Positions 9,014-19,458 of a stretch of DNA of 60,551 bases are shown here, in pieces. Position 1 is the stretch's first letter, and every line of letters starts with the position of its first letter. The position numbers and the translations under genes are program-made. A model generated the notes under the pieces. The model saw only the letters and a program-made list of their open reading frames with translations, did no database searches and had not been told where the DNA came from. The DNA is from Bacteroidota bacterium. Lineage in GTDB: Bacteria; Bacteroidota; Bacteroidia; Bacteroidales; F082. The stretch is taken from positions 1-60,551 of the forward strand of contig JACNJS010000059.1 of NCBI GenBank assembly GCA_014382445.1, given 5' to 3'.

Positions 9014-10081
9014 CTAGAAATTAAAAATTATTCCGATAGTATGATTTCCGCTAAAGCTTTGTGATTCACGGTATGTGTAATCAATGCCTATATAGCTGCC
9101 AATTTCTTTTTTAAGAGGTACCTGCACGCTGAGGCCTGCACTGAGTCCGTTGTTTATGTTTATGTTTTCAGGAGATGTTATTTCTTCAAACATTCCTTGC
9201 TCATAAGTGTAGCCGCTTCTAAGCATTACGTAATCCTTCAGGCTGATTTCAAGGCCAAGTGAAAACTGGTCCCGACTAAATGAATTTGATGTAAAGTTAC
9301 CTGCAAGTGTAAGTCGGTAATCTTTTGGAAAAAGAAAATCATATGCAGCTCCAATATTCAGTTGGGCAGGCATTTCAAAAGCCATTGATCTCTGTTCTAC
9401 TGTAAATGAAGTTTCCTGACCGGTTATCAAAGTGCGCATCGAGAGACCATCGCCTGAAAACATCATCTTAGGGCCTACATTTTTTAATGCAATACCAAAT
9501 GATATTTGTTCCTCTGCACCGGTAACATATTGTATTCCGGCATCAATGGCTACTCCAACAGCACTTACATCGGCGATGGATTCAGAAATAACTTTCAAAA
9601 CAACACCAGCATAAATACTATTTGAAAATGCTTTGGCGTATCCAATACCAATATTCATCAGGTTCGGGCTATAAGTCCCCTGCGATTCATCCGGATTATC
9701 AACTGTTCTAATGTCAATTTCTCCAAACGACATTGACATTACCGATAAACTTAATGCTCCAGCATCGCCTACACGTTGCGACAGACCGAAAGTCATAATA
9801 TTAGTTCCAGTGCCTTTCAGCCATTGAGTATTAGCAAAAATTAGCTGAGTCTTTGGAGTAAAGGCAGTTCCTGCTATGTTACCCCAGATAGCCTCAAGGC
9901 CTTTCACCTTCGACATGTTTGCACTGGCCCATCCACTACTTCTTGCCCATGGATTAATTAATAACTCTGTGGCTCCGGCCTGACCAGACCGGTCTTTGTT
10001 TCCGGCAAAAGTAGACCCTGCGATGGGAAATATTAATGCTATGATCAATATTACGATCAGATTTTTATAAAGAGTTTTCAT
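9014..10081 (-). CDS. PorV/PorQ-family outer membrane barrel protein
   Basis: 355 residues. The signal peptide is MKTLYKNLIVILIIALIFPIAGSTFA. The mature part begins with GQAGATELLINPWARSSGWASANMSKVKGLEAIWGNIAG, the 'small, Gly/Ala-rich, structural Asn' start typical of PorV/PorQ-like FadL-type barrels. Repeated amphipathic strands follow and it ends in the outer-membrane C-terminal Phe (IGIIFNF). PorV works in type IX secretion by carrying cargo from the SprA translocon to the attachment complex; PorQ and many paralogues are less understood. The ATG at 10081 is used, since the longer frame would need TTG and would spoil the signal peptide. It is the last gene of the three-gene cassette with the giant protein and TonB receptor. 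Confidence 0.8.
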   Translation of the reverse strand: MKTLYKNLIVILIIALIFPIAGSTFAGNKDRSGQAGATELLINPWARSSGWASANMSKVKGLEAIWGNIAGTAFTPKTQLIFANTQWLKGTGTNIMTFGLSQRVGDAGALSLSVMSMSFGEIDIRTVDNPDESQGTYSPNLMNIGIGYAKAFSNSIYAGVVLKVISESIADVSAVGVAIDAGIQYVTGAEEQISFGIALKNVGPKMMFSGDGLSMRTLITGQETSFTVEQRSMAFEMPAQLNIGAAYDFLFPKDYRLTLAGNFTSNSFSRDQFSLGLEISLKDYVMLRSGYTYEQGMFEEITSPENININNGLSAGLSVQVPLKKEIGSYIGIDYTYRESQSFSGNHTIGIIFNF

Positions 10082-10126
10082 ATTTAACTTGATTAAGTTC
10101 TCGTTCAAGACAGATTAAATATTGTT

Positions 10127-13100
10127 TTAGAAGGTGTTTAAGTCAGGGATTCTTGAAATACAGAACCACTTAACTACTCGGTCACCTTCATCAGATTTAA
10201 CATGAAAATAATACACACCTCCTGCAATTGGTACAGAAGCAAAGTTTTTAAGATCCCACTCAATTGTTGTCTCAGGTGTATCTTTTTTAAATTGCTTTAT
10301 TTTACTACCACTTACATTATAAATGGTTATGGTACACTTCTCTGGAAGGTTGGTTATTTTTATCCTGTTATCTAAAGCATTATGTTCGTAAGCAGAATAA
10401 GCATAGTATGGATTTGGAACAACGGCAACGGCATCGAGGTCTATTTGTTCTTTCTCCGATACATTAAATTCTGTTTGAAGACCGGCCATAGTGAATTCGT
10501 ACATTGGATAAAAATTGTTTATATCCATACCAGGATATACAGTATCTAAAGGAAGACTCGAATAACCTGCTTTATAAGGTTTGCTAAACCTAATCCGAAT
10601 CGTTGCTTCATTCGACAGCCACTCCTCTCCAACAACACCCATTGGGATTCCTGTGTACATAATGGTTGCATAGAAGTAGCTTTTACCAAATTCGAAAAAC
10701 ATATTCGACAATGTATCAAGCAAATTAGACGCATATTGCCCTGCATCGTAAGCAGGTATATTAAATTTGTATAAAGTATCGTTACCAAACTTAAACGCAG
10801 TATTTCGGTGATCAAGTATATAAACATAGTGTTTACCTCCCATTACAGGAGTTAAGTTTGGCAATGCGCCAGAGAAAATATTTTTGTCAAAACGCTGATC
10901 TTCCAAATCAAGGTTACGTGAAGTAGGATTAAAAAGCATATCACGTCCGTTTTGTGCAACTAAATAAGAATCTTCGGCAAACATCATGTTCAGCCTTTCG
11001 CCTGTTTCAAGATTAATAGCATACCCGGGGAACCAGCCCATACCATTATCACTAATATAATTTGGATCGTTGATATTTTCACTTGGACCAACACCAATAT
11101 TAGCAAAGTTACCATCCTTGTCAACGGAAGGGGACCCTCGTTTGTAGAAACGTTTTGCATTGTTTTCTGCCAATTCAGGATAGAAACCAGCTTCCAGAAC
11201 AGGGCATCTGGTCCATTTATCTTTATCAGGGGTGAAAACAATATCAACACTAGCAACATCCTTCAACGCCGAATATTCTTTTGCATCAACACTGAAACTT
11301 GGGCCACAAGTATTTTGCGCACCCTCACCATCAATACCCCCCCCGTATGCTGTCATACAATATGGAGCCCATGTACTATTAATTATTTTTTCATATACCG
11401 AATTGGGATCCCATGGGTTACGTGGTGTAACACTCATGTTCCAGTCGTTTGCAGTTGTAGACACATCACTTTGGTAAGTGCCCGACCTTATCCAGTCGAG
11501 TGGGTTTTCAGGGATGTCAACATCACTTACACCGCTTAACCACATGCGTGAACTGTCGGCATATGAAATAGACGACTCTATCATGCCATTATTTGGGGCA
11601 AATATTTCAAAATATCGTCTGAAATCTGGTTGAGAGGCAGTCCCTAAATTTACCTTACCAATCTCAATTGGGCCGGGGATAAATGGCTGTTCAATATTAA
11701 TGGAGAAGCCAAGGTCAATAAATAGCTGCTCGTATTCTGTCATAATAGTTGTGTCGCTTTTATAAATTTCCCCCGTTGCTTTATTTATTAATGTCCAGTT
11801 ACCTACCAGTTTACTGGTTGTATCGCCTGCTAAAGCAACGGCATCACTCAAGTTGTGAATCATTACGCGTTTAAGTGTATCCATCTGCCAAATATATTCA
11901 GCATCAACAACACTTAACGGGTCAATTACTTTTATGTTTAACGGACCGGCGTTTATTTTGTAAACCGGATTATAAGCAATAGGATAATCAGGTGAACCGA
12001 AAATATTATCTGGTCCGGCAGGTGGCTTCGACAATATTTCATCAATTGTTTCCTGAGTGAAATCGAGATTCATTCCTCCGTTGCCATTACCTGCAATTCT
12101 GGTTATTTGTGGACTATTGCCATATTCGGAATTAAGAACCGTACCATTAATGGTAAGGTGTGGCATAGCAGTATAAACCGTAATGTTTTTTCTTCCTGAT
12201 AAATATGCGCGAGTCTGTCCGCTGCTATTTGGAAAATTCATACCGAAAGGAAGATAATTATTATGGGCATAAGCAAGAGCAAGAAAATAATATTGTTTAT
12301 TATTAACTAAACGCACATCATCGGTTGCAAAGGCGTCTTGGGTTAATTCGAATGAGTGGCTAATACCATTATCACCGCCATCAACTTCTACAACAGGAAC
12401 GTTTGCACCAATATAGTCGTTATAGTTGTAATTTACAATTTTCGTTACTCCATTTTTAACATCGAACTGGGCTATTAAACGGGCAAGGTCAGGATCGTGA
12501 ATATTATCAACACTAACGGTTGGTCCTTTAAGCTGAAAAATTAGATATCCTTCAAATCGATACCATGCGTCGCTGGGAACCGGAGGATTACTACCAGGTA
12601 ATGGTTGAATAATATTTGGATCAAACTCGGTATATTTTTCCAGATAATTATTTGATGTTATGGAGTTAGTAATATACACAATTAATTTTCTGTCCAGTTC
12701 AACTAATGAAAGGTCTGGAGCACTTGGACCATCAATTACTTTGAAACAGTTATCGAATAATGCCTGACATTTGTCATCAACTACTCTGAGAAGTTCAACA
12801 GAAGCCCAGGGGCCGCCTGCTTGTGCCCTTGCCCATGGTATACCTACGGTAATATAGTTAACAGCACCTGGTTTAAGTGTAAATGGCCCGGCTGATTGCA
12901 TAAAGCGTCTGTCGTCAGGAGGATTTGGTGATCCATTATCACCTGTTTCTTCCGTCCAGTAAAAACCACTTTGATTATATCCTCCATTTGGAGGCAGTCC
13001 TCTTGTTCCCCAGTTACATGGGTCGCTATCGCCCGGGAACATGAAATCACATTCAGGGCCTACAGTGCCGGCACCGGAAATGTGGGCAGTACCCCCGTAG

Positions 13101-14554
13101 TACATTTGAGTATTGTCTTTCCAAATTCCTCTTAAAAAGTTATAATACTCCGGGGCAGTACTAGGGTCGCTTTGGCTGGGATTACCGCCATTATTATGAT
13201 AAACAAACCTGCGCATACCGTAACGCTCATCGTCAACAATACCATTACCAAAGTTAACACCATTTATAGCTGCAGCTCTCACAATAGTAGGGGTAATAAC
13301 GTAACTACCATCAGGTTTATAAGTCACATTCCTTAGGTTACCATCTTGGGTAACAATATCGCAATTGCCACTAAAAGTAGGAGCAACAGTGCTATCACCT
13401 TTAAAGGATGGATTGTCATATCCGTCAGGATCCATATAAGGACCCTGGAAAAAGTCAACTCCAATTGCAGGAGGTTGCTCACCGTAAGCCTCAACCTCAC
13501 CATTACCATCAATAGCTTTGCCATTGTAACAATAACCCAAGCCTCGGCCAACATCGCATCCTACAAAGTCATCCCACGCGTATCCAAGGTCGGTATCAAC
13601 CCAGGGTGAAAAATAAGTTTGAGTAAGCTCAAATGTGGAGCGGTTGATTACTTCATAACTGTAAAATGTCATGTTATTAATAACATCATTTGTGGCAAAA
13701 GCAAATGCCTGACCCCTGATTTCCATACCAATGGCTGAGCCCGATGTTTCTGTATGGATATTTCCTTTATCATTGAAAACCCACCAAAGAGTCTGGTCGC
13801 CTTTAATAACCTGGTCGGCAAGAATACTTCCTGTAATAGTGCCACTTAGTTCTTCCTCCGGGGTTGGAATATCAGTATGACAAAGTTCATTTGATAAATC
13901 ATAATAGGGATAATCACCTGAAAAAGGATCGTATTCTCCATCTCCAAGAACATCATAAAACGGAGCTAAATAATAACTTTGTTGTTTTGACACATCGCCA
14001 TGAGCAGGCCAGTTAAGAATAGAAGGAGGTATTACATAATTTTCGCTGGGAATAAAATGTCCGTCTTCCGGATCGGTGTGTGAAAGGAATTCATCCACTT
14101 CTGCTCTTGTGATTTTGAAAAATTCGTCATACTGTGCACAAACAGCTTCATCAATGGATGCCGTTCCGTCAACCGTAAGAGGTCCTGTCCAATAATCAAT
14201 TCCCACCTGACGGTATCGTTGAGCAGCAAGTTTTAACTGGTTGTTAATGTCGAGCCCGCCAATCCACAACGAACCGGAGAACATAGAAGTAGCAGATCCT
14301 TCTTTAGGGATAAAGTACTTAGACCCAACTCCACCCGGCAGATCCCACCACATGTCGCCACCGGTATTAATTCGTGCCCTTACATTGTTTATGTCAAGCC
14401 AATCGTAAGCTGACGCCGGAGAACAGCCGGCAGTAGTTTGTTTCAGGGAGCTTCCCTGTTTTGTTTTCTCTCTGTGATATTCTTCGGCAGAAAGCTGATT
14501 CAAAAACACAAATGAAACAAAAACGATCATCCAAGCCCGTATAATATTCTTCAT
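10127..14554 (-). CDS. very large secreted protein with a C-terminal sorting-like domain
   Basis: 1475 residues with a signal peptide (MIVFVSFVFLNQLSAEEY). I recognise no enzyme domain. The body is rich in Asn, Gly, Pro, Tyr and Trp, as in extracellular beta proteins. Segments such as WWDLPGGVGSKYFIPKEG, SMFSGSLWIGGLDINNQLKLAAQRYRQ and WVDTDLGYAWDDFVGCD recur in a family I recall from Bacteroidota and Ignavibacteria. The last ~100 residues (VPNPYYAYSAYEHN..RIKITNLPEKCTITIYNVSGSKI..GGVYYFHV) look like a FlgD-like/T9SS type A sorting domain but end atypically in RIPDLNTF. It sits between a TonB-dependent receptor (52 bases upstream) and a PorV-like barrel, suggesting export by T9SS and display at the surface. 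Confidence 0.7.
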   Translation of the reverse strand: MKNIIRAWMIVFVSFVFLNQLSAEEYHREKTKQGSSLKQTTAGCSPASAYDWLDINNVRARINTGGDMWWDLPGGVGSKYFIPKEGSATSMFSGSLWIGGLDINNQLKLAAQRYRQVGIDYWTGPLTVDGTASIDEAVCAQYDEFFKITRAEVDEFLSHTDPEDGHFIPSENYVIPPSILNWPAHGDVSKQQSYYLAPFYDVLGDGEYDPFSGDYPYYDLSNELCHTDIPTPEEELSGTITGSILADQVIKGDQTLWWVFNDKGNIHTETSGSAIGMEIRGQAFAFATNDVINNMTFYSYEVINRSTFELTQTYFSPWVDTDLGYAWDDFVGCDVGRGLGYCYNGKAIDGNGEVEAYGEQPPAIGVDFFQGPYMDPDGYDNPSFKGDSTVAPTFSGNCDIVTQDGNLRNVTYKPDGSYVITPTIVRAAAINGVNFGNGIVDDERYGMRRFVYHNNGGNPSQSDPSTAPEYYNFLRGIWKDNTQMYYGGTAHISGAGTVGPECDFMFPGDSDPCNWGTRGLPPNGGYNQSGFYWTEETGDNGSPNPPDDRRFMQSAGPFTLKPGAVNYITVGIPWARAQAGGPWASVELLRVVDDKCQALFDNCFKVIDGPSAPDLSLVELDRKLIVYITNSITSNNYLEKYTEFDPNIIQPLPGSNPPVPSDAWYRFEGYLIFQLKGPTVSVDNIHDPDLARLIAQFDVKNGVTKIVNYNYNDYIGANVPVVEVDGGDNGISHSFELTQDAFATDDVRLVNNKQYYFLALAYAHNNYLPFGMNFPNSSGQTRAYLSGRKNITVYTAMPHLTINGTVLNSEYGNSPQITRIAGNGNGGMNLDFTQETIDEILSKPPAGPDNIFGSPDYPIAYNPVYKINAGPLNIKVIDPLSVVDAEYIWQMDTLKRVMIHNLSDAVALAGDTTSKLVGNWTLINKATGEIYKSDTTIMTEYEQLFIDLGFSINIEQPFIPGPIEIGKVNLGTASQPDFRRYFEIFAPNNGMIESSISYADSSRMWLSGVSDVDIPENPLDWIRSGTYQSDVSTTANDWNMSVTPRNPWDPNSVYEKIINSTWAPYCMTAYGGGIDGEGAQNTCGPSFSVDAKEYSALKDVASVDIVFTPDKDKWTRCPVLEAGFYPELAENNAKRFYKRGSPSVDKDGNFANIGVGPSENINDPNYISDNGMGWFPGYAINLETGERLNMMFAEDSYLVAQNGRDMLFNPTSRNLDLEDQRFDKNIFSGALPNLTPVMGGKHYVYILDHRNTAFKFGNDTLYKFNIPAYDAGQYASNLLDTLSNMFFEFGKSYFYATIMYTGIPMGVVGEEWLSNEATIRIRFSKPYKAGYSSLPLDTVYPGMDINNFYPMYEFTMAGLQTEFNVSEKEQIDLDAVAVVPNPYYAYSAYEHNALDNRIKITNLPEKCTITIYNVSGSKIKQFKKDTPETTIEWDLKNFASVPIAGGVYYFHVKSDEGDRVVKWFCISRIPDLNTF

Positions 14555-14606
14555 GATGATAATATTTTTTTCTTTCTTAAATTCAATTTATTAATATTGT
14601 TTAATC

Positions 14607-17600
14607 CTAAAAGTTAAACATTAGTCCCACACGTATTTGACGAGGAGAACTATAATTACCAGGATTATCAACGAAATTACCATACAAATCCCTAAATGCC
14701 ATTGGGTCAAGCTGATTGTTGATTTGGCGCTGCCATTCAGGGGCTGTTAAATAACCGTCGTCATTGGCATTGCCAGTATATGGATAAACATTGATAATAT
14801 TTTTTGTATCAAGCAGATTTAACACCTGGAGATAAACATTCAGATATGCACCCTTGGCATTATCGCCTTCATTTTTCTTGAGTTTGAAATAGAAGTCCTT
14901 GTCAACTCTCAGGTCAAGCCTGAATTGCCATGGAAGCCTGGAACCACTATATGTACCCTGCAGGAGATTTGTGCCTCCTGATAGGGGGGATGTAACATTT
15001 CTTGCGGCTGTATAGGGAGTGCCTGACCCACCGTTAACTGTTAAGCTGAATCCAAAATTACTTAATAGTTCCATTGGCGCTTTACCCGATTTTTCGCGAT
15101 TTATTGTCGGCCCATTGTACGTTTTTCCGGAACCCCAGCGATAGTCAAGAACAATATTAAATGCATGTCTTCTGTCCCATGGCATTGGGAAAGTTGAGCG
15201 TAAGTTTGGCAATCCTGCTGCAAGCAATGAAGCTGCTGTTGTTGTTGAAGCACCTGTTGCATCAGCAAATTGTAATGTGTAGGCTGCCCTTACACGTACG
15301 TTTCCGGTACGGCGGAGGTCGTATTCAGCTGTAAGTCCTTTTACTGTTCCAAAATCGAGGTTGTTAAACGAAGTATAATCCTTTGGATAGGCACCATTAA
15401 AGCGGTACATCTGAATCATACTGCGCATTTCGCGATAGAATGTTGTAAAAGTAATAGATGAGGTGGTTGATACCTTTTGCGTAAACCCTAACTCATAATC
15501 GATAGTTTTTGTTGGTTCTAACGACGGATTATTTAAGCTGCCACCAATGTTGTTAAAGAAATAATAAGAAGAAGGATTAGAAAAGGAATTACTGGTTGGT
15601 CTTTGTGTAAGAACATCGTAATGAGCAAAGAATAACGCTTCGTCGGAAATTGGGAATGAGAACGAAATTCGTGGCATTACATTAATTTGAGGATCATAAT
15701 CTTTGAATGAGTTTATGGTTACCTGCGATTGATCCTGGTTGAGTAAGGCAGGTGAAATGCCGTTACCAACATCTAAAATTGAAGGGTCAAGAATTTCAAT
15801 ACCCTCGGCATTATACCATATATATTCATTACGATAACCAACAACCTTGGTTGGATCTTTCACTTTGTCAACATACACTACAAAATCCCCACCCATATTT
15901 GAAGGATGTGATACATTTTCAAACCCTGTTTCGGTATTAATATTTGATACAGTATGAGCCGGATAAAGCAGGAATGGATCTTCCAATACTTTTTGGTTAG
16001 CATCAAACCTGTCAACCCGAACACCTATATTGAAAATAAGGTCTTTAAAAGCAAACTGATCCTGAATGTAACCAGCCATATAAATAGGCTCGTAAGCACC
16101 TATATCACGGGTATATACTCCATTTGCGTCAGTTCTGTTAAAAAAGTCCTCGTAGGCAGGCTGGGTTGTTAATACATTGCCCTGATAATCAAAGCCTGCA
16201 TAATTAATTGCCGAAAGCCCGTCGTTCCAAAGTTCATCGGGTGAAAACAGGCCTACATTAAGTGCGCCAGGGGCAAGGTTAACTGTATGCATATTACCAT
16301 TCTTATCGTAATATTCAATGGTTCCATTATCGTAATCGTACGAATCCATTACAATATAATCAAGCCCGTTAACAGGCAATCCCATTGCTTCCCGAAGGTT
16401 TATGTCGAAAGTACGCTGAGCATTGGCATCATATTTTCTCCTATATAATATAGTGTCAACATGGCCATTGTAAGATATCAGCTCAGGGTGATCTTTATCC
16501 AGCTCCCGTAAGTGGAAGTTGGTGAGCCCTTTACCATCGCGAATGAGGTTCCAAAAACCTGTGGGTGCATAATTAATAAACCTATTGGTGCGTTGCTCGT
16601 ACTGAAACCCGAGTTTAATACCATGGTTACCGATGTCAAGAGAAGCATCCATTCTCATATTGTACTGGTCGTTATTCCATTTTCCGTAGCCCGACTGATT
16701 TGTTCCGGGTGATTGATATAAGCCATAAATTGACTGTGGAGTACTACCGTTTATCATAGCATTACCCAATAGAAGATCATCAACATTTTGATAATGACCC
16801 ACAGGCATACCTTCGTAAATACTGTAATAATCAGTAGTATATTTTGCTACCAAAGGGTTTATATCGCGGGGGCTCCATTCAACGAGGGTGTCATAATCCC
16901 ATGAGTTTAGAACCCAAACATTTTGATAATAATGACCATTAACAGTATCGCTTCCCATCTCAAACGTTGGTGTTTTGTAAGTTGAGAATTTTCCGATATA
17001 TCCATATTCAAAAAGATTATCCCAATGATTTGCATCTCCAAACTCACCTTTATCTTTAGTGTAGTCGAATTGCAATGAATAGTAGAAGTTTGTAAAAACC
17101 GAAGTGCTTTGGGCATCAGTTGGGAACCGTTGTGTAAAACGTACATAACCGCGGTAGTTAGTATTATTTCTGAGCGTGTTTTTATCCCAGTTTGCCAGCG
17201 TTGCCCTATAATTGTAGTCGCGTCCGTTATAATAATAATAACTGCCGCCAAGAGTAAGGTTGATAGTTTCGGTTGTGCGAATATTTATATTACCTATAAA
17301 ATTATAACTCTGGCGAGCTGTATTTGGTGCTGTATTTACATGTTGGAGGTCGCTGTTTCGCAAAAACTCTCCATTTATAAAAGTACCTGATCCTGATCCT
17401 GAAGGTCTGACTGGGCTGTCTTCGAGAAGCATTAAGTTTTCATCACTAAGCGAAAAATAACCGGTTGAAGAAGGCCTTCCGTCAAGGTTAGAATTAATGT
17501 CGCCGGCAATAAAGAAACCTAGAAGAGAACTGGTTTTGTCTTTGTTTTTAATCAGGGGCCCCATCATATTAACTCCAACTCTGTTATGGCCAAAAGCGTC

Positions 17601-18326
17601 TAAAAACTGTGATGTTTCCAATTCAAAACCAGCACCAAACTGACGGGCAGGACCTTTAGTGGTTACGTTAATAATACCAGAGGTTACGTCACCGTAGCGG
17701 GCAGGAACACCGCCAAGGATAACGTCAACTTGTTCAATGGCTGATTGAGGAACACTTGAGTTTCCAATAACACGTATCCCATCGATGTACATTGCCGTGG
17801 CATCAGTACGGGCACCTCGAACACTACCTCTTTCACCATCCTCAGAAAACACTCCGCCAACTGTTGTTGCAACGGCGTTAGCACTTCGGTTTGGCATTTT
17901 CGATATTTCCGCGGCTGTAATTGTTGCGCCGGAAGTTGTTTGATCTTTGTCGATCAACGGCACCTTGTAGTCAACAATTTCTACAACATCAAGTGTTTCA
18001 ACAGTAGAAGTAAGCTCAATATCGTAAAACCTGATTTGATCGCCCCCGATAATGATTCCCTGGATAACTACGGTTTTAAAACCAACAAATGTTGCTTTCA
18101 AATCATACTTGCCAGGTGGAATAGGTTTAATCATGTAGTTGCCATCGAAGTCAGAAGTAGCACCTCCAACTTGCGAACCTTTGTTTTCCAGTACAATATT
18201 GGCAAAAGGAATTGGTTCTTTTGTGTCTTTATCAAGCACTTTACCTTTCAGTGCGCCCTGTTGAGCGAACATAATAACGCTTGTTGCAAAAAATAAACCA
18301 AATGTAAGGAGTAAATTTCTTAACAT
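14607..18326 (-). CDS. TonB-dependent receptor with carboxypeptidase-regulatory-like N-domain
   Basis: 1239 residues. Signal peptide (LLLTFGLFFATSVIMFAQQG), then a CarboxypepD_reg-like domain (GALKGKVLDKDTKEPIPFANIVLENKGSQVGG, about residues 23-110). The plug domain follows (ISKMPNRSANAVATTVGGV, RGARTDATAMYIDGIRV, IEQVDVILGGVPARYGDVTSGIINVTTKG). The rest is the 22-strand barrel ending in IRVGLMFNF. This is the SusC-like architecture for energised uptake across the outer membrane. No SusD partner follows. Instead the next genes are the giant secreted protein and the PorV-like barrel, so its ligand or role may differ from polysaccharide uptake. Confidence 0.9.
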   Translation of the reverse strand: MLRNLLLTFGLFFATSVIMFAQQGALKGKVLDKDTKEPIPFANIVLENKGSQVGGATSDFDGNYMIKPIPPGKYDLKATFVGFKTVVIQGIIIGGDQIRFYDIELTSTVETLDVVEIVDYKVPLIDKDQTTSGATITAAEISKMPNRSANAVATTVGGVFSEDGERGSVRGARTDATAMYIDGIRVIGNSSVPQSAIEQVDVILGGVPARYGDVTSGIINVTTKGPARQFGAGFELETSQFLDAFGHNRVGVNMMGPLIKNKDKTSSLLGFFIAGDINSNLDGRPSSTGYFSLSDENLMLLEDSPVRPSGSGSGTFINGEFLRNSDLQHVNTAPNTARQSYNFIGNINIRTTETINLTLGGSYYYYNGRDYNYRATLANWDKNTLRNNTNYRGYVRFTQRFPTDAQSTSVFTNFYYSLQFDYTKDKGEFGDANHWDNLFEYGYIGKFSTYKTPTFEMGSDTVNGHYYQNVWVLNSWDYDTLVEWSPRDINPLVAKYTTDYYSIYEGMPVGHYQNVDDLLLGNAMINGSTPQSIYGLYQSPGTNQSGYGKWNNDQYNMRMDASLDIGNHGIKLGFQYEQRTNRFINYAPTGFWNLIRDGKGLTNFHLRELDKDHPELISYNGHVDTILYRRKYDANAQRTFDINLREAMGLPVNGLDYIVMDSYDYDNGTIEYYDKNGNMHTVNLAPGALNVGLFSPDELWNDGLSAINYAGFDYQGNVLTTQPAYEDFFNRTDANGVYTRDIGAYEPIYMAGYIQDQFAFKDLIFNIGVRVDRFDANQKVLEDPFLLYPAHTVSNINTETGFENVSHPSNMGGDFVVYVDKVKDPTKVVGYRNEYIWYNAEGIEILDPSILDVGNGISPALLNQDQSQVTINSFKDYDPQINVMPRISFSFPISDEALFFAHYDVLTQRPTSNSFSNPSSYYFFNNIGGSLNNPSLEPTKTIDYELGFTQKVSTTSSITFTTFYREMRSMIQMYRFNGAYPKDYTSFNNLDFGTVKGLTAEYDLRRTGNVRVRAAYTLQFADATGASTTTAASLLAAGLPNLRSTFPMPWDRRHAFNIVLDYRWGSGKTYNGPTINREKSGKAPMELLSNFGFSLTVNGGSGTPYTAARNVTSPLSGGTNLLQGTYSGSRLPWQFRLDLRVDKDFYFKLKKNEGDNAKGAYLNVYLQVLNLLDTKNIINVYPYTGNANDDGYLTAPEWQRQINNQLDPMAFRDLYGNFVDNPGNYSSPRQIRVGLMFNF

Positions 18327-18434
18327 ACCTGCAAATTTATATTCAACTAAGTTCTTTTTACGTAAATCAAAAGTCGGTAAATTTAATAATATTTGGTTAT
18401 ACCGTACAAAATCGTTTTAACTTTTTTTAACATA

Positions 18435-18920
18435 TTAAAAATAAACTCTTTTCAGAATCTCAGAATAGATTACTGCTTTTCTTAAATCTACATTTTTTTT
18501 AACCTTCCTTTTATTGTAAGGTTTTTTAGATTTTTTCTCAGATTCAGCAATTTTAATAGTTGGAGTAGTTGGCTTTTTTTTAATGACATCAACTATCGAA
18601 TTATAGTTGTCTTCTTCATAGTAATCATCATATGAAAATACTTTCTCGTCGTATTCGGGAGTTTCCTGGTTTGTGTCAGCCTCAGTCTCAATCTCGCCAT
18701 ATTCAAAATCTTGAGAAGGTTTATTCGGATAAGGTACTTCTCGCTCTTCTTTAATTCCTATTTCATCTATTAAGGAATCAAATATGGATTTTTTTTCTTG
18801 GGCCGAAGCTGGAGTATTTTTCGCTTTTTTCTTTTTTTTTGCATTATAGTAAGAAAAAATTATCCATGCTAAACCTATTACAACATATAATATGTCCTCA
18901 AACGATGTGTGTACAATCAT
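18435..18920 (-). CDS. small membrane-anchored charged protein, unknown
   Basis: 161 residues. One N-terminal membrane segment (ILYVVIGLAWIIFSYYNA) is followed by a very basic stop-transfer stretch (KKKKKAKN), an acidic middle (YGEIETEADTNQETPEYDEKVFSYDDYYEEDNYN) and a basic C-terminus (KKSKKPYNKRKVKKNVDLRKAVIYSEILKRVYF). The C-terminal 'LRKAVIYSEIL.R' element recurs in small Bacteroidota proteins of unknown role. The composition suggests an inner-membrane anchor with a cytoplasmic disordered tail. It lies alone, with ~110-150 base gaps on both sides. Confidence 0.6.
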   Translation of the reverse strand: MIVHTSFEDILYVVIGLAWIIFSYYNAKKKKKAKNTPASAQEKKSIFDSLIDEIGIKEEREVPYPNKPSQDFEYGEIETEADTNQETPEYDEKVFSYDDYYEEDNYNSIVDVIKKKPTTPTIKIAESEKKSKKPYNKRKVKKNVDLRKAVIYSEILKRVYF

Positions 18921-19070
18921 AAATTATTTGATTAGTGCCAAAAAAAGCAATACCTTTTATCGGTTAAAAGTATAAATTTAAACTATACAATTAGTTTTTT
19001 ATCGATTAAATTTAAAAATCTGAGAGAGAAATCAATAGTTTGTTCTGAAAATTTCAAACCCTGGTTGCAA

Positions 19071-19457
19071 CTATCCATTGCTTTTTTGCATTTTAAGAAG
19101 GGCAACAATTTCGTAGGTTGTTAACAGCAAGTAATATACGAAAAAGGTGATCGTAAACGAAATCGCATCGTTGTGGTTTAACCATGCATAAACTATAATA
19201 ATAATAGAAAACAAAAATAATTTCCCAAAATTTATAAGCATAAAAGCGTTGGCAAAAAAAGTTAATTTGCTGTCAATGTATTTAGCCAGCGTGGCAAATG
19301 CAAATAACGTAAAAGCATACATGAACGCTATTATAAAGGGCCACGAATTACTAATTTCAATAATGGGTATCCATTGGTGAATGGCAAAACTCAATAAAAA
19401 TATTGCGATTGAATAATAACTAAAGCCTTTAATAAATGGAGTAATTTTAGTTTTCAT
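19071..19457 (-). CDS. four-helix membrane protein, AtpI-like
   Basis: 128 residues with four predicted membrane helices (FSYYSIAIFLLSFAIHQWI, WPFIIAFMYAFTLFAFATLA, FANAFMLINFGKLFLFSIIIIVYAW, ISFTITFFVYYLLLTTYEIVALL) and a basic end. The size, topology and position directly after AtpZ suggest an ATP synthase protein I-like assembly factor. The start at 19457 (MKTKITPFIKG) follows the AtpZ stop closely. The F0F1 genes that usually come next (atpB, atpE, atpF) are absent here. The name rests mainly on context. Confidence 0.6.
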   Translation of the reverse strand: MKTKITPFIKGFSYYSIAIFLLSFAIHQWIPIIEISNSWPFIIAFMYAFTLFAFATLAKYIDSKLTFFANAFMLINFGKLFLFSIIIIVYAWLNHNDAISFTITFFVYYLLLTTYEIVALLKMQKSNG

Positions 19458-19458
19458 G

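Noticed and set aside
14607-18326. SusC/SusD polysaccharide utilisation locus
   Set aside because: No SusD-like gene or glycoside hydrolase follows the receptor; the next genes are the giant secreted protein and a PorV-like barrel.
18327-18434. TAAATTTG on the minus strand (18339-18332) just before the TonB receptor ATG
   Set aside because: It would leave almost no leader and no -33 box is at the right distance; not strong enough to list.
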